Assembly: GCA_016803235.1 (NCBI GenBank)
Contig: JADCLI010000041.1
Span: 1-54,006 of the forward strand
Source: Pimelobacter simplex
Lineage (GTDB): Bacteria; Actinomycetota; Actinomycetes; Propionibacteriales; Nocardioidaceae
Direction: 5' to 3'
Length of the DNA: 54,006 bases
Below are positions 41,028 to 49,844 of this stretch, in pieces. Within the stretch, counting starts at the first letter, position 1. Each line of letters begins with the position of its first letter. The notes under the pieces were generated by a model, which was given only the letters and a program-made list of their open reading frames with translations, ran no database searches and had not been told where the DNA came from. Made by a program: the position numbers and the translations under genes.

Positions 41028-43382
41028 TCAGACCGCTGCGGCCTCCAGCACCTCGACCGTGCCGGCAGCACCGTTGACCCGCACCAGCATGCCGTCGGCC
41101 AGGCTGGTGGAGGCGTGCTTGGTGTCGACGACGCAGGGGATGCCGAACTCGCGGGCCACGATGGCGGCGTGGGAGGCGGCGCCACCGATGTCGGTGACGA
41201 CGGCGGCGGCGTACCCGAACATCGCGGTGTGGCCGACGTCGGTGACCGAGGCGACGAGGACCTCGTCGGGCTCGATGTCGTCGTCGGGGGTCCGCAGCAC
41301 CCGGACCCGGCCCTCGACGACGCCGGCGCTGACGCCGATGCCGCCGATGGTGTCGCCGACCGAGACACCGTCGTGGACGCTCTCGGGGGCCCAGGTGCCG
41401 ACGACGACGTCGGGCATCCGGATGCCCTGCAGCCGGACCCGTTCGGTACGACGCCGGGCGACCCGCTCGTCGAGGCTGGAGGGGTCGACGAACAGCTCGT
41501 CGAGGGTGAGGTAGAACGCGTCGTCGACCGCCGACAGCCGGCCGGCAGCGACCAGTCGCGCACCCCGCTCGCGGACGGCGAGGCGCAGGTCGTGGGTGTA
41601 GCGGACGACGCCGTCGCGGGCGCGCTCCCGGGCCAGGATCGCGCCGGCGGCCATCTTGCCGGTGCGCGACCTCATCGCGGGCACGGCCTCGCGGGCAGCG
41701 GCGGGCCGAGCGGCCGCGGCGGCCGCGGAGCCGACCAGGTGCGCGGGACGGTCGGAGAACGACGGGTTCTCCAGCTCGCACTCGCCGGGACCGCGGTGGC
41801 CCATGACGGCGAGCTGCGCGTCGAGCGCGGCCGAGAACGCCGGGGACGCCGCGCGCAGCGCCTCGACGTCGCCCTCGCGGGCCAGCTTGAGCAGGTGGTC
41901 GTCGCCGCGCAGCTCGTCGGCGAGGCGCTCGACGGCGAGCATCGTGCGGGCCGACTCGAGCAGCTCGACGTCGACGGCGACGTGCTCGGGGTTCTTGCCC
42001 CGCTCGTGGATGCCGCCCGCGGCGCTGGTCATCATCACGCCGATCGAGGCGACCGACCAGGCGTGCGCGAGGCGGTCGCGCCAGAGCAGGGCGCGGACGT
42101 GGAGCTGGTCGTCGGTCAGCGCGGCGACCTGCTCGGCGGTCAGGCTCTCGGCGACGGCGGCCGTGTGCACGGCCTCGGCCTCCTCCTTGAACTTCCGCGC
42201 CCGGGCGATCACCCGGCTGGTGGCGGTCAGGGTCGCGATCCGGCTGGCGAGGCCGGTGGGCATCGGCGGCCCGCCCTGCGGGCGGAACACGACGTCCTCC
42301 GGGATGTTTCCGTAGGCGTCCTTGCGGACGGTGGCCTCGTCCCAGCCGGGCATGTTCTCGACGACGTTCACGCCGACCGAGGCGTTGATGTAGACGCAGT
42401 GGCCGAGCACGCCGAGCACCAGGCTGGTCTGCTGCTCGAGAGCCGCACCCTCCAGGCACAGCATCCGACCCATGCCCTCGTTGGAGATCCGCTGCGCGCC
42501 GAGCTGGAGGTCCAGCGACATCGGGGTGAGCGGACCGGGCAGCGCCTCGGAGGTGTTCGTCGCCGTCAGCACGGCGAGCCGCGGGTCGACCAGGGTGTCG
42601 AACTCGCCCTGGTAGTCGGCCGGGCCGGCCGCCACGAGCGTGCCGCCGTCGCTGGCGGGCAGGTTGTTCGGGACGACGTACGTCGGCAGGCCGAACCGGC
42701 CCGACTCGACCTCGGCGCCGCGCTTGGTGATCCGGGTGCCGCGCAGGCCGCGGGCCAGGTCCTCGACGGCCTCGCGGGCCGTCCAGCCGTAGCCGAAGCC
42801 GGCGGGCACGGCGCTCTCGGCGAGCGGGGCGGGGGGACGGGCGGAGACGCCGGGCACGGCCGGCTTCACGCCGGCGACCTGCAGCAGCTTGCGGGCCTCG
42901 GTGCCGCTGACGGTCCCGGGCGCGGCGAGCGTGAACGGACCGGCGGCGCCACCGGAGGCGACGGCGGCCAGCGCGCGGTTCACGTCGTCGTGGTGGACGA
43001 CCTGGAGGGCGGCCGAACCGCCGGCGAGGAGGTCGGCGAGGGTCTGCAGCGCGGCGCGGTCGGTACGACGCCCGGTCACCGGCGCGACCTCGACGACCAC
43101 GACCTCGGCTCCCGCGGAGGACAGGGCAGCCGCCGCGGCGTGGGTGCCGCCGAGCGGGGTGGGGAGCACGACCCGGGTGCCGGGTGCGACGCGGATCGGG
43201 CCCCCGGCGAGGTGCACGACGGTGTCGACGGAGCCGGCCGCGGCGACGTCGGCGACCACCGTGACGCCCGGGTCCAGGTAACGGTGCTGACCGACTCCGA
43301 CGACCTCGTGGCCGGCGGCCAGCAGCAGGCGGGCGACGTCGCGCCCGTCCTCGGTGGCGACTCCCGTGATCAGGACGCGCAT
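41028..43382 (-). CDS. PEP-utiliser mobile-domain protein with Rossmann-like N-terminus
   Basis: The 784-residue protein begins with an NAD(P)-epimerase-like region (MRVLITGVATEDGRDVARLLLAAGHEVVGVG, about residues 1-170). A long helical middle region (about 230-650) contains SNEGMGRMLCLEGAALEQQTSLVLG and TPMSLDLQ. It ends with a PEP-utiliser swivelling domain, VTDIGGAASHAAIVAREFGIPCVV, whose catalytic His is residue 738. No ATP-grasp domain is present. The middle part may bind substrate, as in rifampicin phosphotransferase. Phosphate could come from the separate 483-residue dikinase-like protein at 46113. It is divergent from the KstD-type gene, with two operator variants between. The activity is not known. 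Confidence 0.8.
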   Translation of the reverse strand: MRVLITGVATEDGRDVARLLLAAGHEVVGVGQHRYLDPGVTVVADVAAAGSVDTVVHLAGGPIRVAPGTRVVLPTPLGGTHAAAAALSSAGAEVVVVEVAPVTGRRTDRAALQTLADLLAGGSAALQVVHHDDVNRALAAVASGGAAGPFTLAAPGTVSGTEARKLLQVAGVKPAVPGVSARPPAPLAESAVPAGFGYGWTAREAVEDLARGLRGTRITKRGAEVESGRFGLPTYVVPNNLPASDGGTLVAAGPADYQGEFDTLVDPRLAVLTATNTSEALPGPLTPMSLDLQLGAQRISNEGMGRMLCLEGAALEQQTSLVLGVLGHCVYINASVGVNVVENMPGWDEATVRKDAYGNIPEDVVFRPQGGPPMPTGLASRIATLTATSRVIARARKFKEEAEAVHTAAVAESLTAEQVAALTDDQLHVRALLWRDRLAHAWSVASIGVMMTSAAGGIHERGKNPEHVAVDVELLESARTMLAVERLADELRGDDHLLKLAREGDVEALRAASPAFSAALDAQLAVMGHRGPGECELENPSFSDRPAHLVGSAAAAAARPAAAREAVPAMRSRTGKMAAGAILARERARDGVVRYTHDLRLAVRERGARLVAAGRLSAVDDAFYLTLDELFVDPSSLDERVARRRTERVRLQGIRMPDVVVGTWAPESVHDGVSVGDTIGGIGVSAGVVEGRVRVLRTPDDDIEPDEVLVASVTDVGHTAMFGYAAAVVTDIGGAASHAAIVAREFGIPCVVDTKHASTSLADGMLVRVNGAAGTVEVLEAAAV

Positions 43383-43467
43383 GGACTCTCCTCCTCGTGG
43401 TTCCCGGCCCGACCAACTGGGGCCAGACGAGGAGAGTCCGGCCCGTGAGGCCGGTCACGTCCCGGAG

Positions 43468-43482
43468 TCCCACTCAGCGGGA
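43468..43482. promoter_or_regulatory. Shared cluster operator, site C (TCCCACTCAGCGGGA)
   Basis: Thirteen of 15 bases match the site at 50537-50551. It lies in the 283-bp divergent region between the phosphohistidine-domain gene (start 43382) and the KstD-type gene (start 43666), nearer the former. Confidence 0.55.
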
Positions 43483-43558
43483 GACCCCTGAAGCAGGGGC
43501 GGAGCGGACCACAGGCTCCCGGTCGGGGAACCGCCCCGACGTGCCCGAGGACCGCGCT

Positions 43559-43573
43559 TCTCGCTGAACGGGA
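43559..43573. promoter_or_regulatory. Shared cluster operator, site D (TCTCGCTGAACGGGA)
   Basis: Thirteen of 15 bases match site A at 38801-38815. It lies about 93 bp upstream of the KstD-type gene, so this divergent region carries one site for each direction. Confidence 0.5.
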
Positions 43574-43665
43574 CTACGGCCCCACCGGGACATCGCAGTC
43601 CGTTGTCTAGGACCGCACGCCCCACGACCCGAGCAGCAGCCCGCAGCACGCCCCAGGAGGACACG

Positions 43666-45336
43666 ATGACGGACCCGACCACGACGGCCTGGCACCACGA
43701 GGTCGACCTGCTCGTGGTCGGAGCGGGCGCCGGCGGCATGACCGCCGCGCTCACCGGCGGCCTGTCCGGCCTCGACACCCTGCTCGTCGAGAAGGCGACG
43801 ACGTACGGCGGCACGACCGCCCTGTCGGGTGGCGGGATCTGGGTGCCGAACAACCCGACCCTGGCGCGCGCGGGCATCACCGACCCCGAGGAGCGGGTGG
43901 TCGAGTACCTCGAGCACATCACCGGGGGCTCGATCGGCCGCGACCGGCTGGAGGCCTACGCCCACCACGGCCCGGCGATGTTCGAGATGTTCGACAAGAA
44001 GGCCAAGCACCTGCAGTTCACCTGGTGCCCCGGCTACTCGGACTACCACCCCGAGGCGCCTGGGGGGCGTCCCGAGGGACGCTCGGTCGAGTGCCCGCCG
44101 TTCGACATGCACAAGCTCGGCGAGCTGGCCTACACCCAGCGCGGCAGCGCGATGAAGATCCCCGGCGGCCTCATCATCACCTCGGCCGACTACGTGCACC
44201 TCAACATGGTCACCCGCACCTGGCGCGGCCGCTGGCGCGCGCTCAAGCTCGGCGTGAAGGCCACCCTCAACAAGCTGCGCCGTCGCCAGATGGTCTCGCT
44301 CGGCCTGGCGCTGGTCGCCCGGCTGCGGATCTCCCTGCGCGACGCCGGCGTCCCGGTCTGGCTGGAGACCCCGCTGCTCGACCTGGTCCGCGACGAGGAC
44401 GGCGCCGTCATCGGCGCGGTCGTCGAGCGCGACGGTGCGCCGTACCGGATCCGGGCGCGACGCGGCGTGGTCATCGCCAGCGGCGGCTTCGACCACAACG
44501 AGGCGATGCGCAAGGAGTACCTCCCCGAGGTCGGCCGCGCCGACGTCTCCGGCGGCGCCGACACCAACACCGGGGACGGGATCCTGATCGGCCACGCGGC
44601 CGGCGGCGCCCTCGACCTGATGGACGACGCCTGGTGGATGCCCGCGGTCCGCAAGCCCGACGGCCGCGTCCACTCGCTGGTCTCCGAGCGGTCGATCCCC
44701 AACTCGGTCATCCTGTCGCCCACGGGCGAGCGGTTCACCAACGAGGCCTCGCCGTACGTCACCTTCGTGCACGACCAGATCGCCCACGGCCACCCCTACC
44801 TGTGGTTCGTCATGGACCAGACCGCGCGGCGCCGCTACCCGTTCGGCGCGACCGTGCCGGGCGCCGACCTGCCGCAGAAGTGGTACGACGCCGGCACCGC
44901 CCACAAGGCGTCGACACTCGACGAGCTGGCGCGGCTGACCGGGATGGACGCCGCCACCCTCACCGCCAGCGTGCGGCGCTGGAACGAGATCGTCGCGAGC
45001 GGCAAGGACACCGACTTCGGTCGCGGCGAGAGCGCCTACGACCGCTACTACGGCGACCCGACGCTGCCGAACCCGGTGCTCGGTGCGGTCGACAACGCGC
45101 CGTACTACGCCGTGCGCATCGAGGCCGGCGACCTCGGCACCAAGGGCGGCCTGGTGACCGACCGCGTCGGCAACGTGCTCGACGCGGACGGCAACGCCGT
45201 CGCGGGCCTCTACGCCACGGGGAACGTGGCCGCCTCGGTCATGGGCAACGACTACGCCGGTGCCGGCGCGACCATCGGCCCCGCCATGGTCTTCGGCTAC
45301 CTCGCCGCGCTGCACGCCGCCGGCGCCACCAACTGA
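43666..45336 (+). CDS. kstD: 3-ketosteroid delta-1-dehydrogenase-type flavoprotein (KstD-like)
   Basis: The 556-residue flavoprotein has the FAD motif DLLVVGAGAGGMTAALTGG, the signature YGGTTALSGGGIWVPNNP and the C-terminal NVAASVMGNDYAGAGATIGPAMVFGYLAA. Tyr530 and Gly534 in the last segment match the KstD Tyr487/Gly491 pair that polarises the 3-keto group. The enzyme would insert a C1-C2 double bond in a 3-ketosteroid or similar ring ketone. RBS CAGGAGG precedes the ATG. It heads a likely operon with SDR, dikinase-like and SDR genes. Confidence 0.88.
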   Translation: MTDPTTTAWHHEVDLLVVGAGAGGMTAALTGGLSGLDTLLVEKATTYGGTTALSGGGIWVPNNPTLARAGITDPEERVVEYLEHITGGSIGRDRLEAYAHHGPAMFEMFDKKAKHLQFTWCPGYSDYHPEAPGGRPEGRSVECPPFDMHKLGELAYTQRGSAMKIPGGLIITSADYVHLNMVTRTWRGRWRALKLGVKATLNKLRRRQMVSLGLALVARLRISLRDAGVPVWLETPLLDLVRDEDGAVIGAVVERDGAPYRIRARRGVVIASGGFDHNEAMRKEYLPEVGRADVSGGADTNTGDGILIGHAAGGALDLMDDAWWMPAVRKPDGRVHSLVSERSIPNSVILSPTGERFTNEASPYVTFVHDQIAHGHPYLWFVMDQTARRRYPFGATVPGADLPQKWYDAGTAHKASTLDELARLTGMDAATLTASVRRWNEIVASGKDTDFGRGESAYDRYYGDPTLPNPVLGAVDNAPYYAVRIEAGDLGTKGGLVTDRVGNVLDADGNAVAGLYATGNVAASVMGNDYAGAGATIGPAMVFGYLAALHAAGATN

Positions 45337-45366
45337 GAACACCGGCAGGACAAGGAGAGAACAGCC

Positions 45367-46116
45367 ATGGGAACGCTGGACGGACGCGTCATCATCATCA
45401 CGGGCGGAGCCCGCGGCATGGGCGCCTCGCACGCCCGGCACCTGGTCGCCGAGGGCGCCCGGGTCGTCATCGGCGACGTCATCGACGACGCCGGTGAGCT
45501 CCTCGCCAAGGAGCTCGACGACGCCGCGGTCTTCGTGCACCACGACGTCACCTCGGCGGAGGACTGGGACGCGGTCGTCGCCGCCGCCGTGGAGGCCTTC
45601 GGTGAGGTGCACGGCCTGGTCAACAACGCCGGCGTGCTCAGCTTCGGCTCGCTCGCCGACACGACGCCCGAGGCGTTCCAGCGGATCATGGACATCAACG
45701 TGACCGGCACCTTCCTCGGCCTGCGCGCGGTCGCCCCGGTCATCACCGCGGCCGGCGGCGGCTCGATCGTCAACATCTCCTCCATCAACGGCATGCTCGG
45801 CACGGCCTTCACGACGGCCTACACGGCGAGCAAGTTCGCGGTCCGCGGCCTCACCAAGGCCGCGGCCCAGGAGCTCGGCCCGGCCGGGATCCGGGTCAAC
45901 TCGGTCCACCCGGGTGGGATCGCCACCCCGATGACCCAGCGCGAGGGCGGCGACGCGGCCGGGGCGGCCTTCGCGAAGTTCCCGATCCCCCGCTGGGGCC
46001 AGCCCGAGGAGGTCTCGCCGCTCGTGGCGTTCCTGCTCTCCGACCAGTCCAGCTACTCGACCGGCGGCGAGTTCGTCGTCGACGGTGGCATCACCAGCGG
46101 TCTGTACTTCTCATGA
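45367..46116 (+). CDS. SDR-family oxidoreductase (hydroxysteroid dehydrogenase-like)
   Basis: The 249-residue classical SDR has IITGGARGMGASHARHLVAEGARVVIGDV, NNAGVLSFGSLADTTPEAFQRIMDINVTGTFLGLRAV, NISSINGM, the catalytic YTASK and SVHPGGIATPMT. The GGARGMGASHAR form is typical of 3-alpha/20-beta-hydroxysteroid dehydrogenases of actinobacteria. It lies 30 bp after the KstD-type gene and its stop overlaps the next start by ATGA. Confidence 0.92.
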   Translation: MGTLDGRVIIITGGARGMGASHARHLVAEGARVVIGDVIDDAGELLAKELDDAAVFVHHDVTSAEDWDAVVAAAVEAFGEVHGLVNNAGVLSFGSLADTTPEAFQRIMDINVTGTFLGLRAVAPVITAAGGGSIVNISSINGMLGTAFTTAYTASKFAVRGLTKAAAQELGPAGIRVNSVHPGGIATPMTQREGGDAAGAAFAKFPIPRWGQPEEVSPLVAFLLSDQSSYSTGGEFVVDGGITSGLYFS

Positions 46117-47564
46117 TGGCGACGATGAACCGACCGGCCATCGCTGCCGGCATCACTGCTGACGTCGTCCGCCTCGACGGCTCCTGCGACCTCGACCGCG
46201 CCGCCATCGGCGGCAAGGCCTGGAGCGTCAACGCGATGCGTGCCCTCGGCCTGCCGGTGCCACCCGCGGTGGCCCTCACCACCGGCTGCTGCGCGGCCTT
46301 CTACGCCGCGGACGGCACCGTCCCCGACGACGTGTGGGAGCAGGTACGCCGCGGGGTCGCCTTCCTCGAGGAGGAGACCGGCCGCCGCTTCGGCAGCACC
46401 GAGCGCCCGCTGCTCGTCTCGGTGCGCAGCGGTGCGCCCGTCAGCATGCCGGGGATGATGGACACCGTCCTCAACCTCGGCCTCACCGACGCCACCGCGG
46501 CCGCGCTGGTCGCCGAGAGCGGCGACGAGGCGCACGTCGCCGACACCCGCGAGCGGTTCGTGCGGCAGTACCAGGAGACCGTCGCCGAGGGTCCGGTCCC
46601 CGACGACGCGTGGGCCCAGCTCCGGGCGGCCGTCGCCGCCGTCTTCGGCTCGTGGCAGTCGGCCCGCGCCCAGACCTACCGCCGCACCCGGGGGATCGCC
46701 GACGACCTCGGCACGGCCGTGACCGTGCAGGCGATGGTCTTCGGCAACCTCGACGACCACTCCGGCACCGGCGTGCTCTTCTCCCGCGACCCCAGCACCG
46801 GCGACCCCGCCCCCTTCGGCGAGTGGCTGGCCCGCGGCCAGGGCGAGGACGTCGTGTCCGGCCGGGTCACCCCGCAGCCGCTGGCGACGCTCGCCGAGCA
46901 GATGCCGTCCGTGCACGCCGACCTGATGAAGGCGACCGCGACCCTCGAGGAGTCCGGGCGCGACGTGCAGGACATCGAGTTCACCGTCGAGGCCGGGCGG
47001 CTGTGGCTGCTGCAGACCCGGGCGGCCAAGCGGACGGCGGCGGCCGCCGTACGGATCGCGGTCGACCTGGTCGACGAGGGCGTGCTCACGCCCGCCGAGG
47101 CCGTGGCCCGGGTCAGCGCGGAGCAGCTCCAGGCGGTCGTCGAGGCGGCCTCCGGTGCCGGTGTCGGCACGCCGGTCGCGACCGGCGAGTCGGCCTGCCC
47201 CGGCCTGGCCTACGGCGTCGCCGTCGCCGACCCCGACGAGGCCGAGGAGCGAGCGGAGGCCGGCGAGGACGTGATCCTGGTCCGCTCGGCCACCTCGCCC
47301 GACGACCTGCACGGCATGCTCGCCGCCAACGGCATCGTCACGGAGTACGGCGGCGCGACGTCCCACGCCGCCGTCGTGAGCCGCGAGATCGCGCGCCCGT
47401 GCGTGGTGGGCTGCGGCGCCGGGACCGTCGAGTCGCTGGTCGGCCGCGAGATCACCGTCGACGGCGCCACCGGCCAGGTCTGGGAGGGCCGGATCGAGAC
47501 CGTCGCCGCCGAGGAGAACCCCTACCTCGCCCGGCTGCAGGCCTGGGCGGCGGAGGCGGAGTGA
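46113..47564 (+). CDS. Truncated pyruvate-phosphate-dikinase-like protein
   Basis: The 483-residue protein has the PPDK N-terminal ATP-grasp region (IGGKAWSVNAMRALGLPVPPAVALTTGCCAAFY, VRSGAPVSMPGMMDTVLNLGL, VQAMVFGNLDDHSGTGVLFSRDPSTG, DIEFTVEAGRLWLLQTRAAKR). It also has a swivelling phosphohistidine domain, GIVTEYGGATSHAAVVSREIARPCVVG, with His418. The PEP/pyruvate-binding TIM barrel of full PPDK is missing. A similarly short PPDK-like protein is known in Mycobacterium (about 490 residues). It could phosphorylate an organic substrate with help from the other His-domain protein at 41028. Its start overlaps the SDR stop and its stop overlaps the next SDR. Confidence 0.85.
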   Translation: MMATMNRPAIAAGITADVVRLDGSCDLDRAAIGGKAWSVNAMRALGLPVPPAVALTTGCCAAFYAADGTVPDDVWEQVRRGVAFLEEETGRRFGSTERPLLVSVRSGAPVSMPGMMDTVLNLGLTDATAAALVAESGDEAHVADTRERFVRQYQETVAEGPVPDDAWAQLRAAVAAVFGSWQSARAQTYRRTRGIADDLGTAVTVQAMVFGNLDDHSGTGVLFSRDPSTGDPAPFGEWLARGQGEDVVSGRVTPQPLATLAEQMPSVHADLMKATATLEESGRDVQDIEFTVEAGRLWLLQTRAAKRTAAAAVRIAVDLVDEGVLTPAEAVARVSAEQLQAVVEAASGAGVGTPVATGESACPGLAYGVAVADPDEAEERAEAGEDVILVRSATSPDDLHGMLAANGIVTEYGGATSHAAVVSREIARPCVVGCGAGTVESLVGREITVDGATGQVWEGRIETVAAEENPYLARLQAWAAEAE

Positions 47565-48385
47565 GCGCACCCGTCGCCGTCGTGACCGGCGCCTCGCGGG
47601 GCGCCGGTCGCGGCATCGCCCGGGCGCTCGGCGACCTCGGCGCCACCGTCTACCTGACCGGGCGGAGCGCGTCCGTCGCCGACGTGGCCGGCGAGGTCGA
47701 CGCCGGTGGCGGCCACGGGATCGGCGTGGTCTGCGACCACCGTGACGACGCCGCCGTGGCGGCCCTGTTCGCCCGAGTGGGGGAGGAACAGGGTCGCCTC
47801 GACGTCCTCGTCAACAACGCGATCGCCCTGCCGTCGGGGCTCGGCGACGACCAGCCCTTCTGGGAGCGCCCGCTGGAGCACCAGTCGATGTTCGACGTCG
47901 GCCTGCGCTCGTCGTACGCCGCCGCCTGGCACGCCGCGCGACTGCTCATCGAGGCCCGCGGGCTGCTCGTGAACACGTCCTCCTTCGGCGGCGGCTGCTA
48001 CATGCACGGCCCGGCGTACGGAGCAGCGAAGGCCGGCGTGGACCGGCTGGCGCACGACTTCGCCGTCGACCTGGAGCCGCACGGCGTCACCGCGATCTCG
48101 CTGTGGATGGGCATTCTGCGCACCGAGCGGACGCTCGCCGCGCTCGAGGCCGACCCGGACCGGTACGGCGACCTCGCCGCACGCACCGAGTCCGTCGACT
48201 TCCCCGGCCGGGTCGTCGCCGCGCTGTGGCAGCATCCCGAGCGGATCCGCTGGAGCGGGCAGACCGTGGTCGCGGCCGAGCTCGCCGTCGAGCTCGGTGT
48301 GACCGACGTCGACGGCGGGCAGCCGCCCTCGCACCGGCCGGTGCTGGGCGGGCCGCCCGCGGTCAATCCCGCGATCGTGCGCTGA
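47561..48385 (+). CDS. SDR-family oxidoreductase (DHRS1-like)
   Basis: The 274-residue SDR has VAVVTGASRGAGRGIARALGDLGATVYLTGRS, LVNNAIALPSGLGDDQPFWERPLEHQSMFDVGLRSSYAAAWHAA, NTSSFGGGCYMHGPAYGAAKAGVDRLAHDFAVDLEPHGVTAISLWMGILRTERTL. This resembles the DHRS1 group with its YxxxK in YGAAK. The start is GTG overlapping the dikinase stop (GTGA). It is the last gene of the KstD-type operon. Its end overlaps the convergent flavoprotein gene by 23 bases. Confidence 0.88.
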   Translation: MSAPVAVVTGASRGAGRGIARALGDLGATVYLTGRSASVADVAGEVDAGGGHGIGVVCDHRDDAAVAALFARVGEEQGRLDVLVNNAIALPSGLGDDQPFWERPLEHQSMFDVGLRSSYAAAWHAARLLIEARGLLVNTSSFGGGCYMHGPAYGAAKAGVDRLAHDFAVDLEPHGVTAISLWMGILRTERTLAALEADPDRYGDLAARTESVDFPGRVVAALWQHPERIRWSGQTVVAAELAVELGVTDVDGGQPPSHRPVLGGPPAVNPAIVR

Positions 48386-49844
48386 TCCCGCGCCCCGCCG
48401 AGCGGCGGCCGGCGATCCGGCCGAAGGCCAGTGCGTCGGCGATGTGCATGCCGCCGTCCTTGCACCAGCTGTAGGTCGTGCTCACCCCGCCGGCGGCGTA
48501 GAGGCCGGGGATGGGGTCACCGAAGGGGTCGAGCACCTCGGCGTGCTCGTTGCGGCGCGGGCCGCCGTTGCTCCAGGCGACCATCGGTGCCGACGTGAAC
48601 GCGTAGTAGGGGCCCGCGCCGAGCGCGACCAGGGTCGACGGGTCGCGGCCGAACTGTTCGTCGAAGCCGGCCGCGCAGGCCGCGTTGTAGCGGGCGACCG
48701 ACGCGACCAGCAGCTCCGGGTCGACGCCGATCAGCGGCGCCAGGTCCTCGAGGGTGTCGGCCCGGTGCAGCCAGCCCTTCTCGACCTCGACGCTGTTGTC
48801 CCAGCTCCATTCGTAGCCCTCGACGAGCACGTTCCACCCGACCGGCAGCATCGCCGCGTTGGGCGAGATCGGCCCGGCCAGGCGGGTCTCCTCGTCGAAG
48901 ACCGCGTGCAGACTGCGGGCTGGGACGTGCTCGTAGGCGCCGTGGACCCGGGCCTGGCCGTGACCGGTGCGCGGCAGCTCGTCGACGCAGCGTCGGCCGT
49001 CCGCGTCGACGTACAGGAAGCCCTTGCGGAAGGAGAAGCGCGCGTAGAAGCCGCTCTCGAAGCCCGGCACGCCGAAACCCTCGATGCTGGTCATGTTGTC
49101 CATGTGCCACAGGTCCGCGCCGGCCTTCTGCGCCATCCGGTGCCCGTCGCCGGTGTTGTGCGGCGAGCCCCAGGTCAGTGTCTGGGGGAGGCGGAGGTAG
49201 TCGCGGACCATCCGGACGTCGCCCTCGAAGCCGCCGGTCGCCAGCACCACGCCGCCGGTGGCGCGGATGGTGCGGGTGCCGTCGTCGTCGGTGACCTGCA
49301 CGCCGACGACGGTGCCCTCGGCGTCCTGGACCAGCCGCTCGGCACGGGTGCCGAGCAGGACGGTGATGTCGCGGCGGGCGAGGGCCGCGGCGAGCGCGGT
49401 CAGCAGCCGGGAGCGGCCCAGGGCGCCGCCGACGGCGCGCCAGCCGGTCACCGCGTCGCTGCCCTCGAGCTCGGGGAACTCCGGTGGGACCTCCACGACC
49501 GTGCCGGCGATGCCGCGGTCGAGCGTGCCGGGCACGACGGCGACGTCAGCTCCGACGACCTCACGCATCCACGCGGTGGTGCGGGTGCACTCCTCGGCCC
49601 AGGCCGCGATGACCGGCTCAGGAACGGGTCGTTCGCCGCACAGGCTGCGCAGGTAGACCGCCGCCCGCCCGGCGCTCGACGGCTCCCACCACGCGCCACC
49701 GGAGACGCGGGTGTTCCCGCCCTCGAGCCCGGCGGGCATCTTGTCGACGAGCACGACGCGGGCGCCCGCGTCGTGGGCCTCGATCGCCGCGGCACAGCCG
49801 GCGGCACCGTGGCCGAGGACGACGACGTCGGCCGCGACGTCCAT
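48363..49844 (-). CDS. FAD-binding protein (fumarate reductase/KstD-like family)
   Basis: The 493-residue flavoprotein has the dinucleotide motif VVVLGHGAAGCAAAIEAHDAGARVVLVDKMPAGLEGGNTRVSGGAWW, ATGGVVLATGGFEGDVRMVRDYL, SPHNTGDGHRMAQKAGADLWHMDN and a C-terminal GLYAAGGVSTTYSWCKDGGMHIADALAFGRIAG. The GHG start instead of GxG-x-x-G and the missing Tyr-Gly pair of KstD place it nearer to fumarate-reductase-type dehydrogenases. Substrate unknown. It overlaps the upstream gene stop (TGATG) and is probably cotranscribed with it. Confidence 0.87.
   Translation of the reverse strand: MDVAADVVVLGHGAAGCAAAIEAHDAGARVVLVDKMPAGLEGGNTRVSGGAWWEPSSAGRAAVYLRSLCGERPVPEPVIAAWAEECTRTTAWMREVVGADVAVVPGTLDRGIAGTVVEVPPEFPELEGSDAVTGWRAVGGALGRSRLLTALAAALARRDITVLLGTRAERLVQDAEGTVVGVQVTDDDGTRTIRATGGVVLATGGFEGDVRMVRDYLRLPQTLTWGSPHNTGDGHRMAQKAGADLWHMDNMTSIEGFGVPGFESGFYARFSFRKGFLYVDADGRRCVDELPRTGHGQARVHGAYEHVPARSLHAVFDEETRLAGPISPNAAMLPVGWNVLVEGYEWSWDNSVEVEKGWLHRADTLEDLAPLIGVDPELLVASVARYNAACAAGFDEQFGRDPSTLVALGAGPYYAFTSAPMVAWSNGGPRRNEHAEVLDPFGDPIPGLYAAGGVSTTYSWCKDGGMHIADALAFGRIAGRRSAGRGISARSRD

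Noticed and set aside
40656..43448. A very long plus-strand open frame across the 784-residue phosphohistidine gene
   Set aside because: It is antisense to a gene with clear conserved motifs and arises from high GC third positions. Only its first part (to about 40963) resembles a protein family.
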